From: Cyanobacteria bacterium HKST-UBA02
GTDB taxonomy: Bacteria; Cyanobacteriota; Vampirovibrionia; Obscuribacterales; Obscuribacteraceae
Direction of reading: 5' to 3'
Length of the DNA stretch: 15,098 nucleotides
NCBI GenBank assembly: GCA_020431945.1
Contig: JAGQHH010000050.1
Coordinates: forward strand, 1 to 15,098
Part shown: positions 8,482 to 13,944 of the stretch, one piece after another
How the letters are laid out: each line of letters begins with the position of its first letter
Position numbering within the stretch: the first letter of the stretch is position 1
Made by a program: the position numbers and the translations under genes
Notes under the pieces: model-generated
Seen by the model: the letters and a program-made list of their open reading frames with translations, nothing else
What the model was told of the DNA's origin: nothing
Database searches by the model: none

Positions 8482-8814
8482 CTAGAAGGGACCCATGCCC
8501 GGGGGCATGGGAAGCCCGCCGCCGGGACCGATATAAGGAGCCATTTTCTGCTGGGCGAGGTTCTGGCATTTCTTGATGGCATCGTTGACCGCCATCACCA
8601 CGAGATCTTCTAAAGTCTCGGCGTCTTTGGGATCGATGGCGTCCGGGCTGATCTTGGCGGACTTGAATTCCATCGCGCCATTGCATGTGACTTTTACCGA
8701 GCCGCCTCCGGCGCTTCCTTCGATGATCGTGTTCTGGAGCTCGTTCTGGATCTCGAAGATCTTCTCCTGCATCTTGCTGAGCGACTGGAACAATTGATTC
8801 ATATCAGGTTGCAT
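8482..8814 (-). CDS. ybaB: YbaB/EbfC family nucleoid-associated protein
   Basis: This is a small DNA-binding protein of the YbaB/EbfC family, which forms dimers with tweezer-like arms and coats DNA. The 110 residues fit the family length. Visible signatures are the N-terminal coiled-coil helix ([19 protein letters not shown]), the central [22 protein letters not shown] strand region, the [19 protein letters not shown] helix and a Gly/Pro/Met-rich tail ([13 protein letters not shown]). The ATG at 8814 has GGGAG 6 bases upstream; an internal ATG at 8802 is less likely. It is the first gene of an apparent three-gene operon with recR and a membrane protein. The tail is encoded by a perfect inverted repeat (8492-8511), probably a by-product of the PMPPGMG codons. 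Confidence 0.95.
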   Translation of the reverse strand: MQPDMNQLFQSLSKMQEKIFEIQNELQNTIIEGSAGGGSVKVTCNGAMEFKSAKISPDAIDPKDAETLEDLVVMAVNDAIKKCQNLAQQKMAPYIGPGGGLPMPPGMGPF

Positions 8815-8841
8815 CTTTCTCTCCCGGCTTGGTGCCTGGCA

Positions 8842-8847
8842 ATTATC
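8842..8847 (-). promoter_or_regulatory. Extended -10 promoter for ybaB-recR
   Basis: Read on the minus strand, TGCGATAAT gives an extended -10 (GATAAT, 5 of 6, preceded by TGn) about 28 bases before the ybaB ATG. No convincing -35 is present. The divergent small-gene promoter lies about 65 bp away. Confidence 0.4.
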
Positions 8848-8908
8848 GCACTTATTGCTCCCCGTAAATCTTTCTTAATTGAGTCTTAAAGGGGGTCTCA
8901 CTAGTACG

Positions 8909-8914
8909 TATACT
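8909..8914 (+). promoter_or_regulatory. -10 element for the acyltransferase operon
   Basis: TATACT (5 of 6) lies 40 bases before the ATG at 8954. It sits inside an inverted repeat, TAGTA-CGTA-TACTA (8902-8915), which could be an operator. The best -35 at normal spacing is poor (TTAAAG); a better TTGAGT at 8879 is 24 bases away, which is too far. Confidence 0.35.
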
Positions 8915-8953
8915 AAATATGCGACTTCTGCTGTCCCTACCGGGAGTATGTCC

Positions 8954-9103
8954 ATGGCTGACTACGAAAGTGAGCAAAAGGGAAACAAGGGAAACTCAGA
9001 GAGTACCGTAGAAGGTATGCTCAGGCGATTCGTCTTGCTGGTTTCATTCGGACCGGGGGTTTTGGGATTCCTGTGGCTAATTGGTCGAATCTTAAGACGC
9101 TAG
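8954..9103 (+). CDS. 49-residue single-helix membrane protein
   Basis: The ATG at 8954 has GGAG exactly 7 bases upstream, whereas an in-frame ATG at 8948 is only one base from the same site, so 8954 is preferred. The product has 49 residues: a charged, polar N-terminus (MADYESEQKGNKGNSEST) followed by one hydrophobic helix (FVLLVSFGPGVLGFLWLIG) and a basic end (RILRR). This layout fits a small inner-membrane protein with a cytoplasmic basic tail. Its last 31 bp overlap the start of the acyltransferase at 9073 in another frame, so the two are likely translationally coupled. No family is recognised. It might anchor or regulate the acyltransferases, but that rests only on position. Confidence 0.55.
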   Translation: MADYESEQKGNKGNSESTVEGMLRRFVLLVSFGPGVLGFLWLIGRILRR

Positions 9104-9957
9104 CGCTGCGGGACCACCTGAATGCCCTGGCCAAGCGCAACCCGTCCTACTTCGAGAAGTATGACGGGCTCGAGGACGAGTTCGGATTCGACCTGGGTAC
9201 CTTCGCGAAGTGGGAGCCCTTCTTCCGTTTCCTCTTCGAGGACTATTTCAAGGTCGAGGTGAGGGGTATCGAGCATATCCCCGAGACCGGGCGCACGCTC
9301 CTGGTGGGCAACCATTCCGGGCTCTTGCCCCTGGATGGCGCCATGATCACCGTGGCCATGTGCAATTTCCACAAATCGCCCCGGCGGGTCCGCTATCTGG
9401 TCACCGACTGGTTTTTCCAGGTTCCGGGGCTGGGCCCCTGGATCCGCGAGACCGGTCAGGTCCGGGCTACTCTCGAGAATGCTCGGAGTCTGCTTGACAA
9501 TGAAGAGATAGTCGGGGTCTACCCTGAAGGCATCAGAGGGGTGGGCAAGCCTTTCAAGGACAGATACAGGGTCCTGGGCTTCCATCCTGGTTTCGTGCAG
9601 ATGGCTATCGAGAAGCAGACACCGATTATTCCAGTGGCTACGGTAGGCGGCGACGAGATCTTCCCGAACTTCGTCAATGTCAAAGAGATCGCCAGGCTGC
9701 TCCATATGCCTTTCTTCCCCATCACTCCGACATTTCCGTGGCTGCCCTTCCCGCTCATGTTCTTTCCCCTGCCTGTACGGTGGCTGATAAACATCCATGA
9801 GCCTATCCATCTGGACTATCCTCCCGAGAAAGCCCGGGACAAAAAGCTTGTTCTCTCCCTCGCCCGGGAAATAGAGTATGTAATCCAGAAAGATCTGAAC
9901 GACCTTCTGCGCAGGCGGAAGTCGACCTTTACGGGCTGGGATGAAGCAGACAAATAA
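9073..9957 (+). CDS. Lysophospholipid/MGAT-like acyltransferase
   Basis: This is a PlsC-superfamily acyltransferase of 294 residues. These enzymes transfer fatty acyl groups to glycerol phosphate, lysophospholipids or related acceptors at the membrane. The motif-I pair is in VGNHSGLLPLDGAM (H81 and D88, six residues between; the textbook form is HX4D, and the longer spacing resembles the MGAT-like branch as I recall it). Motif III is VGVYPEGIRG, followed by PFKDRYRVLGFHPGF and the IPVATVGGDE strand. Hydrophobic PFFPITPTFPWLPFPLMF may contact the membrane. The start is GTG at 9073 with GGGA 5 bases upstream; no ATG occurs in frame before motif I. It overlaps the small membrane gene by 31 bp and precedes its paralogue by 21 bp. 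The substrate is unknown. The family call is firm. Confidence 0.85.
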   Translation: MANWSNLKTLALRDHLNALAKRNPSYFEKYDGLEDEFGFDLGTFAKWEPFFRFLFEDYFKVEVRGIEHIPETGRTLLVGNHSGLLPLDGAMITVAMCNFHKSPRRVRYLVTDWFFQVPGLGPWIRETGQVRATLENARSLLDNEEIVGVYPEGIRGVGKPFKDRYRVLGFHPGFVQMAIEKQTPIIPVATVGGDEIFPNFVNVKEIARLLHMPFFPITPTFPWLPFPLMFFPLPVRWLINIHEPIHLDYPPEKARDKKLVLSLAREIEYVIQKDLNDLLRRRKSTFTGWDEADK

Positions 9958-9978
9958 TCCGAAGGCAGGGAGATCGAG

Positions 9979-10794
9979 ATGAGTGAATTCAGCTCCACCT
10001 ACAGGGACTTCGTCAAGAAGTCGGTGAAATCGGACCGTTATTACGGCTTCGATCTCAAAGCCCTGGCGCGTCTGGAGCCGGTTCTCAAGTTCCTTTATCA
10101 AGATTGGTGGAAAGTCGAGTTCAGCGGTCTCGAGCTTCTTCCGAAAAGCGGTCCCTGCGTGATCGTCGGCAATCAAGGGAGCGTGCTGCCCTGGCAGGCA
10201 ATCATGCTGCTCTATGCGATGATGGCCGATCGCAAGAATCCCCGCCGTCTTCATATCATGTACGATCTCGACTGGATCGAGGACGAGCGTCTTCATGCGT
10301 TTCTGGTGGAGATTGGCTTCGTGCCCTGGTCTTCTGCCAATATGAAGCGGTTGTTCGAAAAAGGCGAAATCGTCGCTATTTTTCCCGAGGGGCTAAATGC
10401 ATTATCCAAGCCTTTCTCCCAGCGCTATCGCCTGCAGGGATTCGACTGGACCAGGCTCCTGCCCGTGGTGGAAGAAGGTCTTGAGATTTTTCCCCTGGCT
10501 ACCCTGGGCTGTGACGAGGCTGTTCCGATCCTGGCCAAATCAGGCTCCCTGGCGGAGAAACTCCATCTCCCCTTCTTTCCGATCACACCGTTTTTCCCCT
10601 GGTTCCCCTTCCCGTTCAATTTCGCCTCTCTGCCGGTGCACTGGAAAATGAGCTTGATGAAGAGCGTTAAGTACGAGAAGACCAAAAAACGCGAGCAGAT
10701 CGAGCTTGTCACCAAAGAGCTCAGCGGTGTCCTGGAAGGCGGCATACAGGCGGAGCTCAACAAGCTGTTCCGGCATCGCGACCGGATCTTTTGA
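9979..10794 (+). CDS. Acyltransferase paralogue lacking the His/Asp motif
   Basis: This encodes 271 residues. The ATG at 9979 has AGGGAG 6 bases upstream. It aligns along most of its length with the acyltransferase just before it: both keep KVE.G.E..P..G, VGN, YPEG/FPEG, SQRYRLQGF against KDRYRVLGF, ATLGCDE against ATVGGDE, and PFFPITPFFPWFPFPF. However, motif I reads VGNQGSVLPWQAIM, so the catalytic His is Gln (Q66) and the Asp is Gln (Q73). By family rules the catalytic dyad is gone, so it is probably a pseudoenzyme that regulates or partners the active copy, or a protein that binds acyl acceptors without transfer. The reading frame is intact with no sign of decay, which argues for retained function. 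It is the last gene of the operon; no clear terminator follows in 10795-10903. Confidence 0.85.
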   Translation: MSEFSSTYRDFVKKSVKSDRYYGFDLKALARLEPVLKFLYQDWWKVEFSGLELLPKSGPCVIVGNQGSVLPWQAIMLLYAMMADRKNPRRLHIMYDLDWIEDERLHAFLVEIGFVPWSSANMKRLFEKGEIVAIFPEGLNALSKPFSQRYRLQGFDWTRLLPVVEEGLEIFPLATLGCDEAVPILAKSGSLAEKLHLPFFPITPFFPWFPFPFNFASLPVHWKMSLMKSVKYEKTKKREQIELVTKELSGVLEGGIQAELNKLFRHRDRIF

Positions 10795-10847
10795 TGGTAT
10801 TGTCAGCGGTGCAAACCACCGACCTTCAAGGTGATCGCTGGTTCTAG

Positions 10848-10882
10848 TTGTAATGGTCCCTATCTGGTAGTCTAAATAGGGA
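10848..10882 (+). promoter_or_regulatory. Promoter with overlapping inverted repeat before the PATAN gene
   Basis: TTGTAA (10848-10853, 4 of 6), a 17-base spacer and TCTAAA (10871-10876, 4 of 6) form a moderate promoter about 28 bases before the ATG at 10904. An inverted repeat TCCCTAT (10857-10863) / ATAGGGA (10876-10882) brackets the -10, as an operator or leader hairpin would. The rest of 10795-10847 shows only a small CGGTG/CACCG hairpin (10807-10821) without a T-tract. Confidence 0.35.
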
Positions 10883-10903
10883 TATTCTGCCCTCCCGGAA
10901 GTC

Positions 10904-12508
10904 ATGTACCGTCCAGCCAAACCGCACTCCATCAACCTGCCGAGGCTCGAGGCCCTGCCGAATATCGAGAACATCACCTATGTGATGACTCGTTCCCGGG
11001 AGGCGCCCAATACGCCGGTGGAGCTTTCCTGGGCCCTGGGCGAGTCCCTGATGATTTATCGGCTGAGAAGCACCACTACCCTGGAGAGCTCGGAGCCCAC
11101 CTGGGACCTCCTGGTCGGAGAAGGTCGCGATGAGATCCAGGCCTGGACCTATCAGACAGGCGATGTCGCCCTGGTTCTCAATCTGGTGCTCTCCGAGTCC
11201 ACCGACACGATGACCTCGGGCATGGACCAGTCGGCGCTCCTGGGCGAGACCGCCAGCCGCAATACCGGTATGACCGGGTCTTACAGCACCTCGCTTCTAG
11301 GGTTGCAGTCTCTCACCTCCACCCACGGCTCTCTGCCGATTTTCACCCCGAACCAGGCAGGCAAGGCGCCGACAATGGAAGGCACCCTGGAGGACATGCC
11401 TGTGCCTTCCCTCTTGCAGTCCACCTCGATGGGGAAGATGACCGGCAAGCTGACCATCACCAATGAGCAATCGGCTGCGGAACTATACTTCGTCGAAGGT
11501 GATCTGGTTCATGCCCAGGTAATGAACCTCAAAGGCGACCAGGCGATCATGGAGCTGGTCACCTGGGAGAAAGGCAAGTTCTATTTCTACCGGGATGAGC
11601 GTACCAACCAGAAGACCGTGACCAGGCGGGTGGATGCCCTCCTGATGGAGAGCGTCACCCTGCTCGATCAGAGCAAATTCCTTCTCGAGTCCGGGCTCAA
11701 GATGGAGACCTATATCGCCAAGAAGGACCCCAATCTTACCGAAACCGGCTTCGAGGAGCGCATTTCCAAAGGCGCCCCCTGCGATATGAATCTGCAGAAG
11801 CAGTTCTACCTGCGCCTGGACGGCAACAGCACTCTCTTCGACATTCTCCGCGAGCGCCCCATGGTGAAGAAAGACTGGGTGCCGGTGCTCTTCAACATGC
11901 TCCAGTGCGATCTCATCGCTCTTTCGGACAAGCCCCTGATCCGGGACAAGACATCGCTTCTCAAGTCCACCGTCCTCGACCGCAGTGCCATCGATTCGGT
12001 AGCCAGGACTTTCATCCGTCCGGATACGGGTCTTTATTCATATACGGCATTTCAATATTTCCTCGAGCAGGAGCTCTTCCGCTTCCAGTATTACGGCTCG
12101 CCTTTCACTGTGGTGGTTTTCGAGATCTGGACCATGGGTCCTCAGAAGCTCGAGTCCCTGCCTATCCCGGCTGTAGCCGAGGCCGGGCGGCGAGTCAACA
12201 AGCTCAAGCGCAGCATCGACATCCTCGCTCATTTCGAGGCGCTTAACTACGCTCTCCTGCTGCCCAACACAGAATGTGCCTCAGCAGCAATTTTCGCTCA
12301 CCGGATAATCGAGGTCCTGACCTCGGCAGCGCTCTCGCCTCAGCTCGATCCTACTCGTCTGGCCGCCGCTTTCGGGATCGCGGGCATTCCCGAGGACTGC
12401 AAAGACGTGGGGCTTCTGCTTTCCGCCTGTAAGGTGGCGAAAAACGTCGCTCAGAAAGCCGAGTTTCCGATAGTCATGTTCAAGGATCTTCAGGCTCCGA
12501 GCCAGTAG
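10904..12508 (+). CDS. PATAN (DUF4388) protein with degenerate GGDEF-like domain
   Basis: This encodes 534 residues from the ATG at 10904 (GGA 6-8 bases upstream). Residues 1-100 are an unrecognised domain; 101-155 form a Ser/Thr/Gly-rich linker. Residues 158-255 are a PATAN/DUF4388 domain (GTLEDMPVPSLLQS, GKLTI, LYFVEGDLVHAQ, GKFYFYRDE). About 295-345 resembles the helical module often found after it (LRLDGNSTLFDILRERP). From about 370 a GGDEF-like fold is suggested by DTGLYSYTAFQYFLEQELFR, a VVVFEI strand, a RRVNKLKRSIDILA helix and ALLLPNT. Where R-Y-GGDEF should be, the sequence is HFEALNY (443-449), so diguanylate cyclase activity is not expected. No transmembrane segment is seen. The likely role is cytoplasmic signalling or scaffolding, as for PatA-like proteins; the partner is unknown. 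It ends 1 bp from the convergent LRV gene. Confidence 0.8.
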   Translation: MYRPAKPHSINLPRLEALPNIENITYVMTRSREAPNTPVELSWALGESLMIYRLRSTTTLESSEPTWDLLVGEGRDEIQAWTYQTGDVALVLNLVLSESTDTMTSGMDQSALLGETASRNTGMTGSYSTSLLGLQSLTSTHGSLPIFTPNQAGKAPTMEGTLEDMPVPSLLQSTSMGKMTGKLTITNEQSAAELYFVEGDLVHAQVMNLKGDQAIMELVTWEKGKFYFYRDERTNQKTVTRRVDALLMESVTLLDQSKFLLESGLKMETYIAKKDPNLTETGFEERISKGAPCDMNLQKQFYLRLDGNSTLFDILRERPMVKKDWVPVLFNMLQCDLIALSDKPLIRDKTSLLKSTVLDRSAIDSVARTFIRPDTGLYSYTAFQYFLEQELFRFQYYGSPFTVVVFEIWTMGPQKLESLPIPAVAEAGRRVNKLKRSIDILAHFEALNYALLLPNTECASAAIFAHRIIEVLTSAALSPQLDPTRLAAAFGIAGIPEDCKDVGLLLSACKVAKNVAQKAEFPIVMFKDLQAPSQ

Positions 12509-12509
12509 G

Positions 12510-13151
12510 TCAGGCTGTGCGGAGCTCCGAGACCTCCTGCATCATTCGCAGAAGGGTGCGCTGGGCCCGGTGGCTGACATAGGGATTCTCGTCATCGGCG
12601 AGAACCTTGAGGACAGCAAGGGGCACAGTATAGCTCTCCGCCAGCCGGAGACGTACGTCCGGGCTCGAATCATGAACGAGCTTCCAGACTGTTTTCATCG
12701 AGGTGTTCATATTTTCGGCTACCGCAGCGCGGACCTGGGCGTCCTCGTTCACCGCCAGACGGGCCAGGGTCGTGGAGTGGGCGCGAGGATGCTCGGCTAT
12801 GCGCTCGAGAAGCGGGCTGGGCGCATTGCGTGTGAGATGATCCAGCACCGGCGGCGGTGTATTGGGATTGATCGCCAGAAGCCATCTGATCCTTGCGGCT
12901 TCAAGCGCAGCAGCCTCTTTGAGAGCGACTCTCCGGGCTTCTGTTTCAGCGTCTGTTTTGGTCTTAGTGTTAGTCATAGTTGTCGTCGTCGTCTCCCCCG
13001 ATTCGGAGCTGTTATCCCCATCTTTGTTGCACAACAACACTTTGAGAGCTTCCCTTATCTGCTGCTCCGGTCTTTCCCAGTGAAAAGAGTAAGCAAAAGA
13101 CAGGTCGTATTGCTCGGTTTCGGAAAAGCGTTTGTTGTCCTCTTTGCTCAC
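12510..13151 (-). CDS. Leucine-rich-variant (LRV/HEAT-like) repeat protein
   Basis: This encodes 213 residues from a GTG at 13151, with a weak GGA 8-10 bases upstream; it is the first start in the frame. The N-terminal 50 residues include SFHWERPEQQIREALKVLL, then a Thr-rich linker (TTTTTMTNTKTKTD, about 54-67) and a charged helix. Residues 93-196 consist of four consecutive units of exactly 26 residues, starting AINPN, AEHPR, AENMN and AESYT. They show the LRV/HEAT pattern: Asn-containing start, L..L in the middle, then D...VR. Such repeats form a curved protein-binding surface; LRV proteins in diazotrophs also carry an Fe-S cluster, but the needed Cys cluster is absent here (only C41). It is cytoplasmic, with no signal peptide. 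The partner is unknown. It is convergent with the PATAN gene. Confidence 0.75.
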   Translation of the reverse strand: MSKEDNKRFSETEQYDLSFAYSFHWERPEQQIREALKVLLCNKDGDNSSESGETTTTTMTNTKTKTDAETEARRVALKEAAALEAARIRWLLAINPNTPPPVLDHLTRNAPSPLLERIAEHPRAHSTTLARLAVNEDAQVRAAVAENMNTSMKTVWKLVHDSSPDVRLRLAESYTVPLAVLKVLADDENPYVSHRAQRTLLRMMQEVSELRTA

Positions 13152-13248
13152 TGCATCGTTCCAGCTTCGAATTCAGTTGTTTTTCAAGGCCCCCAAGGCT
13201 GATGGAGGTGGTGAGCAATATGCTTACATACATTATGCCGTGTGCCCC

Positions 13249-13289
13249 TGACAACGACCGCTAAGTTTGTATATATATTCCTATAGGAA
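13249..13289 (+). promoter_or_regulatory. Promoter with TTCCTATAGGAA palindrome at the start site
   Basis: CTGACA (13249-13254, 5 of 6), a 17-base spacer and TATATA (13272-13277, 4 of 6; TATATT two bases on is 5 of 6) form a good promoter. A perfect 12-bp palindrome, TTCCTATAGGAA (13278-13289), lies across the predicted transcription start and is a candidate repressor site. No annotated gene follows until 13945, which points to a non-coding or small-ORF transcript. Confidence 0.45.
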
Positions 13290-13300
13290 ACCTCTAAAAG

Positions 13301-13374
13301 CCGGTCCTGTGGAGCCCTTTGTATCCCGCTCTCGGTAAGGTTTATGCCCGGGACCTATATAAGGAAGGGACCGG
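13301..13374 (+). repeat. Inverted repeat CCGGTCC / GGACCGG
   Basis: CCGGTCC (13301-13307) pairs perfectly with GGACCGG (13368-13374), with one further T-G pair inward. The loop of about 58 bases contains a second pair, TCCCG (13324-13328) with CGGGA (13349-13353). It would form a two-level hairpin near the 5' end of the proposed transcript. There is no T-tract, so it is not a terminator. Confidence 0.45.
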
Positions 13375-13495
13375 ATCGATTATAAGTTTGCTCTGACAAA
13401 AATATAGCTATGCCCTAATCCGCATCAGAGGTCGATTGTCTATCATGAAAGTGTCGGTTGGATAAAGTTCGACCGGCAAAAAATTTCAGGAAATC

Positions 13496-13599
13496 GGCTA
13501 TGGAGGTGCAAGAGCAGGGGCGTTACGATTTGCGGTACATCGGCAAACTGATGAAGGCGTCAAGCAAAAGCCGTACACCGTGCCAGTTCCTCCATAGCC
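13496..13599 (+). repeat. Perfect 11-bp stem closing a 104-base domain
   Basis: GGCTATGGAGG (13496-13506) is the exact reverse complement of CCTCCATAGCC (13589-13599). No matching target-site duplication flanks it, so a miniature transposon is not supported. The 5' arm contains the ATG (13500) of a 35-codon ORF and the 3' arm lies in its codons 30-34. A T-run follows at 13608-13612. Confidence 0.6.
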
Positions 13600-13607
13600 A
13601 GTACTAA
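13500..13607 (+). CDS. Possible 35-residue ORF inside the stem domain
   Basis: An ATG at 13500 is preceded by AGGA (13488-13491) at an 8-base spacing and runs 35 codons to TAA. The product would begin MEVQEQGRYDLRYIGK and end CQFLHSQY: hydrophilic, basic in the middle, no membrane segment. I recognise no family. The start codon is buried in the 11-bp stem, so the stem would block translation when folded. An RNA element with a chance ORF is about equally likely; the good Shine-Dalgarno is the main argument for coding. Confidence 0.25.
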   Translation: MEVQEQGRYDLRYIGKLMKASSKSRTPCQFLHSQY

Positions 13608-13636
13608 TTTTTCAAGAGCGATTCTGCCATACTCTG

Positions 13637-13674
13637 CGAATAGAATTCGGCCCAGCCGGGTTCTATTCGTTTTT
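13637..13674 (+). terminator. Rho-independent terminator
   Basis: CGAATAGAA (13637-13645) pairs perfectly with TTCTATTCG (13661-13669). An inner CGGC-CCA-GCCG hairpin continues it, and TTTTT (13670-13674) follows directly. No conventional plus-strand gene lies upstream before 12508, so it must end an intergenic transcript. Confidence 0.8.
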
Positions 13675-13690
13675 ATGGGTTTTCAGCGAG

Positions 13691-13756
13691 GATAGTGCTG
13701 CCACGCATGCTCTCCCTCCATTTGCCCCAGAGGTGATGAGTGGCAGCAGATCTATC
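13691..13756. repeat. Long hairpin, 14 bp with a 3-base bulge
   Basis: GATAG-TGCTGCCAC (13691-13704) pairs with GTGGCAGCA (13740-13748), then after bases GAT with CTATC (13752-13756). The 35-base loop has a weak CTCT/AGAG pair. It has no adjacent T-tract on either strand and lies upstream of the predicted PAS promoter, so it is neither an obvious terminator nor a leader. Its role is unknown. Confidence 0.5.
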
Positions 13757-13839
13757 TTCTGACTGCCAATCATGGTTGTCAAGTAAAAGCTTGTAGCCCA
13801 GCCGCTGAAAGCCGGATGTTGCGTAAGCAATAAAAAGCC

Positions 13840-13868
13840 TTGCCGCTGAACCTGTTAGGGCATATAGT
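13840..13868 (+). promoter_or_regulatory. Promoter for the PAS gene
   Basis: TTGCCG (13840-13845, 4 of 6), a 17-base spacer and TATAGT (13863-13868, 5 of 6) predict a start near 13875 and a leader of about 70 bases. The -35 overlaps the second copy of the direct repeat GCCGCTGAA (13842-13850; first copy 13802-13810), which could be a regulator-binding pair. Confidence 0.45.
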
Positions 13869-13944
13869 TAAATTGGTTCCCGTTCCGCAGGCTCTTGCCG
13901 CGCGCTCTTATAAGCGGTGAATTCAGGAGTAAAAACAGGCAGTC

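Larger units (their letters stand above)
13284..13674 (+). ncRNA. Candidate structured intergenic transcript
   Basis: A transcript of about 390 bases is inferred from the promoter at 13249-13277 to the terminator at 13637-13674. It would contain CCGGTCCT/GGGACCGG (13301-13308 with 13367-13374, one G-U), CTCTGA/TCAGAG, and a perfect 11-bp stem (13496-13506 with 13589-13599). That stem closes a domain with an inner hairpin, CATCGG-CAAA-CTGATG (13538-13553). A T-run at 13608-13612 after the 11-bp stem could be an earlier 3' end. No known RNA family is recognised. It could instead be a short mRNA for the 35-codon ORF. Existence of the RNA is inference. Confidence 0.35.
13152..13944. other. 793-bp gene-poor region with promoter, hairpins and terminator
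   Basis: Between the divergent LRV and PAS genes no conventional gene is present. It holds, left to right: a plus-strand promoter with a palindrome at its predicted start site (13249-13289), an inverted repeat (13301-13374), a second one (CTCTGA 13391-13396 / TCAGAG 13425-13430), a perfect 11-bp stem enclosing a 35-codon ORF (13496-13607), a rho-independent terminator (13637-13674), a long hairpin (13691-13756), the direct repeat GCCGCTGAA at 13802 and 13842, and the PAS promoter (13840-13868). No RNase P, tmRNA, SRP, 6S or riboswitch consensus that I know was recognised. Confidence 0.6.

Noticed and set aside
8492..8511. Perfect inverted repeat CCCATGCCC-GG-GGGCATGGG as a terminator
   Set aside because: It lies inside the ybaB coding end, encodes the PMPPGMG tail, has no T-tract, and recR follows in the same operon.
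9100..10296. 398-codon minus-strand ORF across both acyltransferases
   Set aside because: It is antisense to two homologous, domain-bearing genes and spans their junction; no promoter or ribosome site.
13548..13580. CTGATGA resembling the hammerhead ribozyme core
   Set aside because: The required GAA after stem II is missing (GTA follows the GGC/GCC pair), no cleavage-site geometry fits, and most of the bases form the simpler CATCGG-CAAA-CTGATG hairpin.
13496..13599. Miniature inverted-repeat transposon
   Set aside because: The 11-bp ends are perfect, but the flanking bases (AAATC and AGTAC) show no target-site duplication and no second copy exists in the window.
13496..13600. tRNA- or tmRNA-like acceptor stem (GGCTATG ... 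CATAGCCA)
   Set aside because: No T-loop GGTTCGA-like sequence precedes the 3' arm, no CCA end or anticodon arm is seen, and the length of 104 is wrong.
13284..13674. RNase P RNA, 6S RNA, SRP RNA or a known riboswitch
   Set aside because: None of the conserved cores I know (for example GAAAGTCC, ACAGAA, the GGAAG-type SRP loop) is present.
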